Assembly (NCBI GenBank): GCA_964387935.1
Contig: CAYLZN010000126.1
Span: 1-14,028, forward strand
Direction: 5' to 3'
DNA: 14,028 nt
Source of the DNA: CAYLZN01 sp964387935
Lineage (GTDB): Bacteria > Acidobacteriota > Vicinamibacteria > Vicinamibacterales > JAFNAJ01
Below, piece after piece: positions 8,437-14,028 of this stretch; position 1 is the stretch's first letter, and each line of letters starts with the position of its first letter. The translations under genes were made by a program, and so were the position numbers. The notes under the pieces were generated by a model. That model did not search any database. It saw only the letters and a list, made by a program, of their open reading frames with translations, and was not told the DNA's origin.

Positions 8437-8465
8437 TGGTAGTTTGATGGTATGAAAGCTACCAT
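8437..8465 (+). promoter_or_regulatory. Likely vapBC promoter and operator overlapping the start codon
   Basis: TGGTAGTTT (8437-8445) is an extended -10 type element (TG-N-TAGTTT) ending six bases before the ATG at 8452, which would place the transcript start at or near the A of the ATG. Inverted repeats overlap it: ATGGTA (8447-8452) with TACCAT (8460-8465), and TGGTAG (8437-8442) with CTACCA (8459-8464). VapB antitoxins commonly repress their own promoter through such palindromes, so this is a plausible operator. Binding is inferred. Confidence 0.4.
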
Positions 8466-8709
8466 TGACAAGGCAGGTCGTGTGGTCATTCCGGCCCAGG
8501 CCCGCGCCAGGGCCGGCTTCGAGCCTGGCACCGAACTGGACGTCCGCGTGGACGAGTTCGGGGTGCACCTGGCTCGCTCGGCGGCCGGTCCCCGGCTGGT
8601 ACGGATCGGCAAGCGCCTGGTGGCGCGTCCCTCGGTCTCGAAGGCCGCCCTGCCCGCGGTCGATGTGGCGGCGATGATCGACGAGGAACGCGATCGATGG
8701 CCGCTGTAG
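8452..8709 (+). CDS. vapB: VapB-type antitoxin with AbrB/SpoVT DNA-binding fold
   Basis: This 85-residue protein is the antitoxin of a type II toxin-antitoxin pair. Residues 1-35 match the swapped-hairpin AbrB/MazE/SpoVT fold: MKATIDKAGRVVIPAQAR followed by GFEPGTELDVRV. This domain binds DNA, and the C-terminal half (about 50-85), ending in IDEERDRW, would wrap around and block the toxin. The gene overlaps the PIN toxin gene by 13 bases, as expected for coupled synthesis. No Shine-Dalgarno site is near the ATG; GGAGGA at 8420-8425 is too far, consistent with a leaderless message. It probably represses its own promoter through the inverted repeats at 8437-8465. Confidence 0.9.
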   Translation: MKATIDKAGRVVIPAQARARAGFEPGTELDVRVDEFGVHLARSAAGPRLVRIGKRLVARPSVSKAALPAVDVAAMIDEERDRWPL

Positions 8710-9176
8710 GCCCGGTGCTCTTCATCGACACGAGCGTCCTGCTCGCCGGGATGATCGAGCTGGAGCCGCCGAATCCCGCCGCCCACGCCATCATGCAGGC
8801 GGTGGCCGACGGGCGCGCCCGGCCTGCGACGGCCTTCCACTGCTGCCTCGAGTTCTTCTCGGTTGCCACCCGGCTGCCCGCCGAGTTCCGACTCTCGCCC
8901 GCCGACGCCAGGCAGCTCGTCGAGGACGAGATTCTCGCGCGGTTCGACGTGCGGGACCTGCCCAGGTCGGACCGGCGCGCGCTCTTCGCGACGGCGGTCT
9001 CGGACCATGTGGCCGGCGGCCGCATCTACGACCTGCACATCGCGGAGGTCGCTCGTGCCACGGGGGCGAGCGCGGTCCTCACGCAGAATCGGCGCCACTT
9101 CACGGGCCTGCTGCGCCACGGCATGGTCGTGCAGTCTGCGGAGGAGTACGCGCCGCGCCTGGCCCGCCGGCGCTGA
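8697..9176 (+). CDS. vapC: VapC-type PIN-domain toxin
   Basis: This 159-residue protein is a PIN-domain ribonuclease, the toxin partner of the AbrB-type protein just upstream. The expected metal-binding acidic residues are visible: Asp11 in FIDTSVL, Glu52 in CCLEFFSV and Asp112 in GGRIYDLHIAEVA. LTQNRRHF (Asn131) supplies the last conserved motif, where many family members have Asp or Asn. VapC toxins cut tRNA or rRNA and halt translation when the antitoxin is degraded; the target here is unknown. The start is supported by GAGGA nine bases before the ATG and by the 13-base overlap with vapB. All active-site positions appear intact, so the toxin is probably functional. Confidence 0.92.
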   Translation: MAAVGPVLFIDTSVLLAGMIELEPPNPAAHAIMQAVADGRARPATAFHCCLEFFSVATRLPAEFRLSPADARQLVEDEILARFDVRDLPRSDRRALFATAVSDHVAGGRIYDLHIAEVARATGASAVLTQNRRHFTGLLRHGMVVQSAEEYAPRLARRR

Positions 9177-9196
9177 CTGTGAGCGGACAGAACGGC

Positions 9197-9231
9197 CAGC
9201 GGCTTGCGGCCAGCGGCTTGCGGCGGGCGGC
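9197..9231 (+). repeat. Second 7-bp repeat array, five units
   Basis: CAGCGGC, TTGCGGC, CAGCGGC, TTGCGGC and GGGCGGC follow each other without gaps 20 bases after the vapC stop, preceded by a degenerate unit GAACGGC. Units, strand and phase of variation match the array at 8323-8413. An 18-base stretch, CGGCCAGCGGCTTGCGGC, is identical at 8354-8371 and 9193-9210. Confidence 0.85.
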
Positions 9232-9237
9232 CGCCCG
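9224..9237. terminator. Perfect 14-bp palindrome after vapC
   Basis: CGGGCGGCCGCCCG reads the same on both strands and overlaps the last repeat unit. As RNA it could fold only with a strained loop, and no T tract follows, so intrinsic termination is doubtful. It lies three bases before a -35-like TTGACA and could instead be a protein-binding site. Confidence 0.25.
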
Positions 9238-9240
9238 GAA

Positions 9241-9269
9241 TTGACACGTTGCCCGGCGAGCGCGATCAT
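9241..9269 (+). promoter_or_regulatory. Probable sigma-70 promoter of the receptor-like kinase
   Basis: A perfect -35 TTGACA (9241-9246) and a -10-like GATCAT (9264-9269, four of six matches) are separated by 17 bases. Transcription would begin near 9276, a few bases before the ATG at 9282. This makes the more upstream TTG at 9204 an unlikely start. Confidence 0.5.
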
Positions 9270-9281
9270 CTGCTCCTGAAC

Positions 9282-11897
9282 ATGACACGGCGCCTCACGC
9301 GCCAGAGACCCCCTGACGCGACGATGGCGCTCTGGGCACGGGGAGTGGTTGCGCTCGCGGCAGCCAAGGTGGCCATCGCGCTGCTGGCCGGTGCGGTCGG
9401 CCTCGCCACGGGCACGCTGGCGCCAACTCGCCTCCCGCCCTGGGTGACCGCGGCCCTCGTCCTCGCGTACGGCTGCGTGGGGCTGACGCTCGTCGTCGCG
9501 GGTCGGTCCGACCGTCGCGCCCGCGAGTTCGGCGCGTTCCTGCTGCTCATCGCCGCCGCCTTCTCGGACGTGCTCGCCCGGACCGGCCACCCGCTCGGCG
9601 GCGTGTCCGCGCTCGTGGCCAGCCTCCGTGTCGAGGCCTTCCTGCCGTTCTTCCTGTGGGCGTTCGTCCGGGACTTCCCCGTGCCCATCCCGATGGGCCG
9701 GACACACGCGATCGCCGAACACGCCGCCACCGCGTCCCTCGTTGGCGGCGTCCTGCTCTGTGGCGTGAACCTCGCCATCGACTTGGGCGCGATCGGCATG
9801 GCGTCTCCAGTGCGCCTGTTCTCCCGGCATCTCTCCGGCGGGCTGTACTGGCCGCTGCTCTTCGTGATGATGATCCCCGCCGGCGCCGTGCTCGTCCAGC
9901 GTGCGAGCCTGCAGTCGGCGGACGGCCGCCGCCTGACGTTCTTCGTCAGCTCGGTGCTCGTCGGTCTGCTCCCGATCTCGGTGGATATCGTGGCACGCCT
10001 GGTGAGCCCGTGGTGGGCCTCGTTCGTCAGGCAACCCGGGCCCGCATTCATCGAGGCTGCCGTCGTCGTCTTCTCGCTGCTGTCGGTGCCGTTCACGACG
10101 GCCTACGCAGTCCTGGTCGACCTCGTGGTCGATGTGCGACTGCTCGTACGGGCGGCCCTGCAATACGCGCTGGCACGCTACACGGTCCTGGCGCTGGTCA
10201 GCCTGCCGTTCCTCTGGGTGGCCGTGTTCGTCTATGCGAACCGCGGAGCGACGGTGCAGCAGTTGCTCACCGGGCCCGTCGCGGCGGCCCTCCTCGTGGG
10301 GCTCATCGCGGCCGCCGTCGCCCTCGCACTCCGCAAGGCCACGCTGCGGGCCATCGACCGCCGGTTCTTCCGGGAGCAGTACGACGCGCAGCAGATCCTG
10401 AGCGGCCTCGTGGAGGCTTCCCGTCGCGTGGATTCGACCGAGCGCCTCGCCGACCTGCTCGAGGCCGAGGTGAACCGGGCCCTGCACGTCGATCGGGCCT
10501 GCGTCCTGGTGCTCGACGATGCGTCGGCCTGCTTCGCGGTCCGGGAGGGCACAGCGCCACCGCTCCCCGCTGCCACGATGCTCGTGAGGCTGCTCTCCGG
10601 GTCCGATCACCCGCTCGACGTCGACCTCGATGCCCGATCGGCGCTGCACCGGATCCCGGTGGACGAACGCGCGTGGCTCTCGGACAGCGGATTTGCATTG
10701 CTGGTCCCGCTGCGGGGCGCGGCGGGCGAACTGATCGGGGTGCTCGGCGTGGGGGAGAAACTGAGCGGGCTCCCCTACACGACGCAGGATCGACGCCTGC
10801 TGGCCGCCGTCGGCGCCTCCGGCGGCCTGTGCCTCGAGAACCGCCGCACGAGGGACGCCTCACCGCGGACGGTCACCCTCACCAGCCTGGCGGCGACGGC
10901 CCCGATCACCCCGGCAGCCATCGACGAGCCCGCGCGCGAGTGCCGCTCGTGCGGTCTGGTGCATGCCCGGCATCGCACGACGTGCGGCTGCGGCGCGACG
11001 CTGGTGGAAGCGCTGTTGCCCGAGGTGCTCGCGGGCAAGTTCCGGATCGACCGGCGCATCGGGGCCGGCGGCATGGGCGTGGTCTACCGGGCCGAGGATC
11101 TGACGCTCGGCCGCAGCGTGGCCATCAAGGTCCTGCCACGGGTGAGCCCGGAACACACGTGGCGCCTGCGACGCGAGGCGCGGGCGATGGCCCTCGTCAC
11201 CCACCCCAACCTCGCCTTGATCTACGGGGCCGAGTCCTGGCTCGGGCGGCCCGCTCTGGTCGTCGAGTACCTCTCGGGCGGAACTCTGACGCGCCGCCTC
11301 AAGGGCGGCCCGATGCCGGTCGACGAGGTGCTCGCGCTCGGGACGACGCTGGCCGACGTCCTGCAGACCCTGCATGGCGCCGGCCTGCTCCATCGCGACA
11401 TCAAGCCGAGCAACATCGGGTTCACCGTCGCAGGGACCCCCAAGCTTCTCGATTTCGGCCTGGCGCGGCTCGTGGGTGGCGAACTGGACACGGCCGCGAG
11501 GACGGCGCCGGCCGCGCCGGCTTCAACAGACGCCACGGGCATCGTGGACGGTTCGTCTGCGAATCGATCGGTGGTGGGCACACCGCCCTACATGTCGCCC
11601 GAGGCGGTGCGCAACGACACGCCCGGTCCCTCGTTCGACCTCTGGAGCCTCAGCGTCGTGCTGTTCGAGGCGGCCAGCGGCGTGAATCCCTTCAAGGGCG
11701 CGACCCTGCTGGCGACGCTCGCGCAAATCCAGGCCGGGGTGCCACCGGACCTGCACGCGCACCTGTCGACGTGCCCGGCCGATCTGGCGCTGTTCTTCCG
11801 GCGGACCCTGGCCGGCGACCGTCGTGCACGCCCTGCGACGGCGCTCGAATACGGACAGCTCCTCGCGGCCTTGCGAGGATCCCTCCTTTCGATCTAG
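9282..11897 (+). CDS. Receptor-like Ser/Thr protein kinase: multi-helix membrane domain, GAF, CxxC/CxC knuckle, kinase
   Basis: This 871-residue protein is probably an inner-membrane sensor that phosphorylates Ser/Thr on cytoplasmic targets. The N-terminal 350 residues contain about ten hydrophobic helices. FFREQYDAQQIL then leads into a GAF domain (about 370-535) ending in LLAAVGASGGLCLENR. A zinc-ribbon-like segment has C554-x2-C557 and C568-x-C570. The C-terminal kinase domain (about 585-865) has GAGGMGVVYRA, Lys616 in AIKVL, HRDIKPSN (Asp706), DFGLA (Asp724) and GTPPYMSPE. The activation loop carries an extra Ala/Ser/Thr-rich stretch of about 30 residues. All catalytic residues are present. 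Most bacterial kinases of this type have the kinase first and sensor last; here the order is reversed. Starts at 9282 and 9324 are both possible, neither with a Shine-Dalgarno site; the promoter at 9241-9269 favours 9282. It ends 60 bases before the small-protein gene. Confidence 0.9.
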   Translation: MTRRLTRQRPPDATMALWARGVVALAAAKVAIALLAGAVGLATGTLAPTRLPPWVTAALVLAYGCVGLTLVVAGRSDRRAREFGAFLLLIAAAFSDVLARTGHPLGGVSALVASLRVEAFLPFFLWAFVRDFPVPIPMGRTHAIAEHAATASLVGGVLLCGVNLAIDLGAIGMASPVRLFSRHLSGGLYWPLLFVMMIPAGAVLVQRASLQSADGRRLTFFVSSVLVGLLPISVDIVARLVSPWWASFVRQPGPAFIEAAVVVFSLLSVPFTTAYAVLVDLVVDVRLLVRAALQYALARYTVLALVSLPFLWVAVFVYANRGATVQQLLTGPVAAALLVGLIAAAVALALRKATLRAIDRRFFREQYDAQQILSGLVEASRRVDSTERLADLLEAEVNRALHVDRACVLVLDDASACFAVREGTAPPLPAATMLVRLLSGSDHPLDVDLDARSALHRIPVDERAWLSDSGFALLVPLRGAAGELIGVLGVGEKLSGLPYTTQDRRLLAAVGASGGLCLENRRTRDASPRTVTLTSLAATAPITPAAIDEPARECRSCGLVHARHRTTCGCGATLVEALLPEVLAGKFRIDRRIGAGGMGVVYRAEDLTLGRSVAIKVLPRVSPEHTWRLRREARAMALVTHPNLALIYGAESWLGRPALVVEYLSGGTLTRRLKGGPMPVDEVLALGTTLADVLQTLHGAGLLHRDIKPSNIGFTVAGTPKLLDFGLARLVGGELDTAARTAPAAPASTDATGIVDGSSANRSVVGTPPYMSPEAVRNDTPGPSFDLWSLSVVLFEAASGVNPFKGATLLATLAQIQAGVPPDLHAHLSTCPADLALFFRRTLAGDRRARPATALEYGQLLAALRGSLLSI

Positions 11898-11900
11898 ACT
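11871..11900 (+). promoter_or_regulatory. Probable promoter of the small-protein/peptidase operon
   Basis: TTGCGA (11871-11876) and TAGACT (11895-11900) are separated by 18 bases. The first three bases of TAGACT are the stop codon of the kinase gene. The start point would be near 11907, leaving a leader of about 50 bases before the ATG at 11958. The same TAGACT at a TAG stop recurs at 13969. Confidence 0.45.
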
Positions 11901-11957
11901 CCGCCGCGTTCCCCACGATCCATTCGCGTGCCGACGGCCTCTCACCAAGGAGTAGCC

Positions 11958-12374
11958 ATGCCTGCGAAGCCTTCGTTTCGGCTGGTGTTCGGCGAATGCT
12001 GTGTTTCGGTCGGACGGGGTGTCGAGCGCGTGTCCCAGAAACACGCGTCACCACCTCCGGCCGGCGGGCCGCCGGTGCCGCTGATGATCGAGATCAGCCC
12101 GGAAGCCGGCGCCTTCTGGACGGAGCGGTATTCGAAGACGATCCCCAAGGGCTTGCGGAAGACGAAGTGGTCGGTGGCCCGGGCGACGGTGCTGGAGATG
12201 TCGGAATTGCTCGGCGTGGAAGCCGCGGAAGCCGCGGTGGCGTCGGCCAGGCCCGGCGCATCGGTGGTGATCAGGGTCGCGCACGCCAGGAAGGGTTCGA
12301 AGGCCGTCGAGAAGAACCAGCGCTGCAAGGCGGCCAAGCGTGTGGGCCAGGGCGACTTCTGCACGGTCGACTGA
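11958..12374 (+). CDS. Small basic protein of unknown family
   Basis: This 138-residue protein is not recognised. AAGGAG lies five bases before the ATG at 11958, which is preferred over an in-frame GTG at 11928. It has no signal peptide or membrane helix. The N-terminus contains a CC pair (14-15). A Pro/Gly-rich break follows (about 31-39, PPPAGGPP), then a mixed helical region with SKTIPKGLRKTKWSVARATV and an Ala/Glu-rich helix (ELLGVEAAEAAVASA). The tail is strongly basic and has two more Cys (NQRCKAAKRVGQGDFCTVD). It ends 13 bases before the cysteine-peptidase gene and is probably co-transcribed with it. It could be a substrate, inhibitor or partner of that enzyme; nothing in the sequence decides between these. 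Confidence 0.75.
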   Translation: MPAKPSFRLVFGECCVSVGRGVERVSQKHASPPPAGGPPVPLMIEISPEAGAFWTERYSKTIPKGLRKTKWSVARATVLEMSELLGVEAAEAAVASARPGASVVIRVAHARKGSKAVEKNQRCKAAKRVGQGDFCTVD

Positions 12375-12387
12375 CGCGGCCCCGCCC

Positions 12388-13554
12388 ATGCCGTTCACGC
12401 TGCGGACCGGCGCCCCGCTGCACCTGCAGGACACCGAGTACTACTGCGGCCCGGCGTCCGCTCAAATGATCCTGCACACGCAGGTGCCGCTGCCCGATCA
12501 GGCCGTGCTGGCGGGCACGTTCGTCGGCCCGGGCGGCGAAGTGTACCCGGACGAACTGGCCGCCATGATCAATGGCCAGGCGACCGGCGGCGTGGCCTAC
12601 GCGGAGGTGGCACTGGCCACGGCGAAGAAGTCCATGCGGCGGGCCGGATGGCTGATGCACCAGCACGGGCAGCCGGCCGTGGCGCTCGTGCATGACGGCG
12701 GCCACTGGATGGTCATCGAGGGCTTCAGCGCCGGGCGCGCACCCGCCGGTCCGTCGGACCCCGGCTTCAACCTCAAAAAGGTGTTCGTGCGAAACCCGTA
12801 TCCGGACCTCGGGCTGCTCCGGAGCAACGGCAGCATCGGCGCCGCGCCGCCCCCCGCGCATCAGGCAGGCGACGTCTGCGGCGTGGCCACGATCGAGGAG
12901 GAGTTCTACACGTGGGCCGGGTGGCTCGAGCAGTTCACCGCCTGGCAGGGGCAGTTCGTCGTCGTCTGTCCCTCGACACGACCGATTCCCGTCCTGGGCC
13001 CACCCGGAGGCGGGGTCGTGCCAGGCCCGCAGACTGGAGGCTCGTGGTCTGGCCCGTCGACCCCGGCTCAGACAGATCGCGTGGCGATGGCGCCATCGGA
13101 CGCGGCACGCGTGGCCCGTGACGAACTCGAGCGGTCGGGAGTTCTGGACCTGGACAGGTGGGCGCGCGCGTACGAGGCGGGCAGGACGACGGCCGTGCGT
13201 CTCGTGCATCGCCTGCCGCGCGGCGGCGGGTACTTCCTCGTGGGCCTCCTGTCCGAGCAGGGACACGGCGTCATTGTCGGTCTCGACGCCGCGCGCGCCG
13301 CGCTCCTGCATGCAGCACTGAACCCGGCCCCGGTCTTGCGAGCGAGCCTCTTCGGTCCCCTGCCAGAGCCACCGGGCACCAGTCAGGCGGCAGCGCCGCC
13401 GGGGCCGCGCCTCGTCTGGACACCCTCGGTCGGATCCCGCTCGCCGCTGTTCCCCTTTGCCGAGTTCCAGACCGGCGATCGGCCTGCGTATGTGCGTCTG
13501 TTCGACCGGCGCGTGTTCGCGACGCTCTCGAACCCCCCACTGCGTCTGCGTTGA
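12388..13554 (+). CDS. Papain/C39-like cysteine peptidase with a C-terminal domain of unknown function
   Basis: This 388-residue protein has an N-terminal papain-like fold. Q14 and C20 in LHLQDTEYYCGPASAQMIL fit the oxyanion Gln and nucleophile, H106 in GGHWMVIEGF is the catalytic His, and N136 or D140 in VRNPYPD would complete the triad. CGPAS is typical of C39-type and related bacterial peptidases. No ABC-transporter domain, signal peptide or membrane helix is present, so it is not a bacteriocin exporter and probably acts in the cytoplasm or leaves by another route. A Pro/Gly-rich linker (about 196-235) leads to a second domain (237-388) related to the protein encoded next: both have S-D-A near the start and R-L-V-W-x-P...SRS-x-LFP (Trp344) near the end. 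The ATG at 12388 follows the small-protein gene by 13 bases and has no Shine-Dalgarno site, suggesting coupled translation; a GTG at 12340 is an alternative. Proteolytic activity is inferred. Confidence 0.8.
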   Translation: MPFTLRTGAPLHLQDTEYYCGPASAQMILHTQVPLPDQAVLAGTFVGPGGEVYPDELAAMINGQATGGVAYAEVALATAKKSMRRAGWLMHQHGQPAVALVHDGGHWMVIEGFSAGRAPAGPSDPGFNLKKVFVRNPYPDLGLLRSNGSIGAAPPPAHQAGDVCGVATIEEEFYTWAGWLEQFTAWQGQFVVVCPSTRPIPVLGPPGGGVVPGPQTGGSWSGPSTPAQTDRVAMAPSDAARVARDELERSGVLDLDRWARAYEAGRTTAVRLVHRLPRGGGYFLVGLLSEQGHGVIVGLDAARAALLHAALNPAPVLRASLFGPLPEPPGTSQAAAPPGPRLVWTPSVGSRSPLFPFAEFQTGDRPAYVRLFDRRVFATLSNPPLRLR

Positions 13555-13560
13555 GCGCTC

Positions 13561-13971
13561 GTGGCACGCATGGACAGGATGGCCGAATCGGACGCCGTCG
13601 CCCGCGCGCGGGCAGCGCTGAGCGCGACTCGCGATGACCCCGCGCAGGTGTTCTTCGTCCAACGTCTCGACCTTCCCGATCGGGCGTACTTCATCGTCGC
13701 CTTCGGCGGCGGGCAGAAGCGCGTGTGCACCGTGGACGCCCGTGGCGACGTGCAGCAGGTTGCCCGCGTCGCCGACCCCGCGACGATCGTGCCGGTCACC
13801 GAGGAGCGGGCGCGGAGGCTGGCCGGGGTCGATGCGCGCGCGGCCCTCAGGCTCGTGTGGCGACCGTGCCGCGCCTCGCGGTCGGCCCTGTTTCCGCTCT
13901 GGGAGGTGTCGGCGGGTCACGTCCTGGTGTACGTGGACATGTTCGAGCGCGTGCTGCCCTCGCTCGATTAG
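13561..13971 (+). CDS. Stand-alone homologue of the peptidase C-terminal domain, function unknown
   Basis: This 136-residue protein resembles residues 237-388 of the upstream peptidase. Shared features in the same order are SDA-x-ARA at the N-terminus (Ser10), a V-Q/H-R-L...YFIV/YFLV strand pair, a T/L-DAR segment, and RLVWRPCRASRSALFP (Trp100) followed by YVDMFERV, against YVRLFDRRV in the peptidase. It has no signal peptide or known catalytic motif and looks like a small alpha/beta domain. It begins 6 bases after the peptidase stop if the GTG at 13561 is used; ATGs at 13570 and 13579 are also possible and none has a clear Shine-Dalgarno site. The tight spacing indicates one operon. It may bind the same partner as the peptidase domain, or pair with it. 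Confidence 0.75.
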   Translation: MARMDRMAESDAVARARAALSATRDDPAQVFFVQRLDLPDRAYFIVAFGGGQKRVCTVDARGDVQQVARVADPATIVPVTEERARRLAGVDARAALRLVWRPCRASRSALFPLWEVSAGHVLVYVDMFERVLPSLD

Positions 13972-13997
13972 ACTGTCGGCCGACGCCTCTCCAGGAG
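13969..13997 (+). promoter_or_regulatory. Leader of the last gene: -10-like TAGACT and Shine-Dalgarno site
   Basis: TAGACT (13969-13974) overlaps the TAG stop of the preceding gene, exactly as at 11895. AGGAG (13993-13997) lies six bases before the ATG at 14004. The segment from 13980 to the start codon closely matches 11931-11962. No clear -35 is visible at 16-18 bases upstream. Confidence 0.4.
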
Positions 13998-14003
13998 TGT
14001 TCC

Positions 14004-14028
14004 ATGCCCGTCAGTCGAGTTCCGCTGC
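14004..14028 (+). CDS. Start of an unidentified gene, cut by the window edge
   Basis: Only eight codons (MPVSRVPL) are present. AGGAG six bases upstream of the ATG is a strong ribosome binding site. The leader resembles that of the small-protein gene at 11958, which also begins ATGCC. The product could be a relative of that protein or an unrelated gene under the same kind of leader. Confidence 0.55.

Noticed and set aside
9204..9281. Upstream TTG start extending the receptor kinase into the repeat array
   Set aside because: It would translate the heptamer repeats and precedes the likely promoter at 9241-9269.
8322..10649. Long minus-strand open frame covering the repeat array, vapBC and the kinase N-terminus
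   Set aside because: It runs antisense to three well-supported features, has a low-complexity translation, and crosses the heptamer array only because that array lacks stop codons.
11958..13554. Bacteriocin precursor plus C39 maturation exporter
   Set aside because: The peptidase lacks the ABC-transporter and membrane parts of such exporters, and the GG in the small protein is within a Pro-rich stretch rather than a typical leader.

Overview
The window is very GC-rich, densely coded DNA from a Gram-negative bacterium. It carries an outer-membrane beta-barrel, a two-component system, a TPR plus PD40 propeller protein, an FG-GAP propeller protein, a VapBC module and a multidomain Ser/Thr kinase. 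This mix resembles Acidobacteriota of the Vicinamibacteria type. That placement is inferred from gene families and base composition; there is no rRNA or marker gene to confirm it. A run of ten N at 2017-2026 shows the sequence is a scaffold, possibly metagenome-derived.

Layout. Positions 1-1571 are on the minus strand: the first codons of an unidentified gene at the window edge and, upstream of it, a 484-residue alginate-export-like outer-membrane porin. A divergent gap of about 100 bp follows, and everything after it is on the plus strand. Positions 1669-4459 encode a membrane histidine kinase and an OmpR/PhoB-type response regulator, overlapping by 32 bases. Positions 4566-6797 encode a secreted TPR/PD40 propeller protein and 6843-8321 a secreted FG-GAP propeller protein. 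Positions 8323-9237 hold a VapB-VapC (AbrB/PIN) toxin-antitoxin pair with tandem arrays of a 7-bp repeat on both sides. Positions 9282-11897 encode a receptor-like kinase with about ten membrane helices, a GAF domain, a CxxC...CxC knuckle and a C-terminal Ser/Thr kinase domain.

The most unusual stretch is 11871-14028. A small basic protein of unknown family is followed by a papain/C39-like cysteine peptidase whose C-terminal domain has no function I recognise. Next comes a free-standing 136-residue protein related to that C-terminal domain, then the start of another gene whose leader resembles that of the small protein. In both leaders the -10-like TAGACT includes the TAG stop of the preceding gene, and a similar block containing the Shine-Dalgarno site precedes an ATGCC start. 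This suggests a duplicated cassette that continues past the window.

How the genes may work together: the histidine kinase and regulator are clearly a pair, and VapB and VapC are a pair. The small protein, peptidase and stand-alone domain form a likely operon. Whether the Ser/Thr kinase acts on that operon is only suggested by adjacency. No tRNA, rRNA, CRISPR array, transposase or intergenic stretch longer than about 130 bp was seen.
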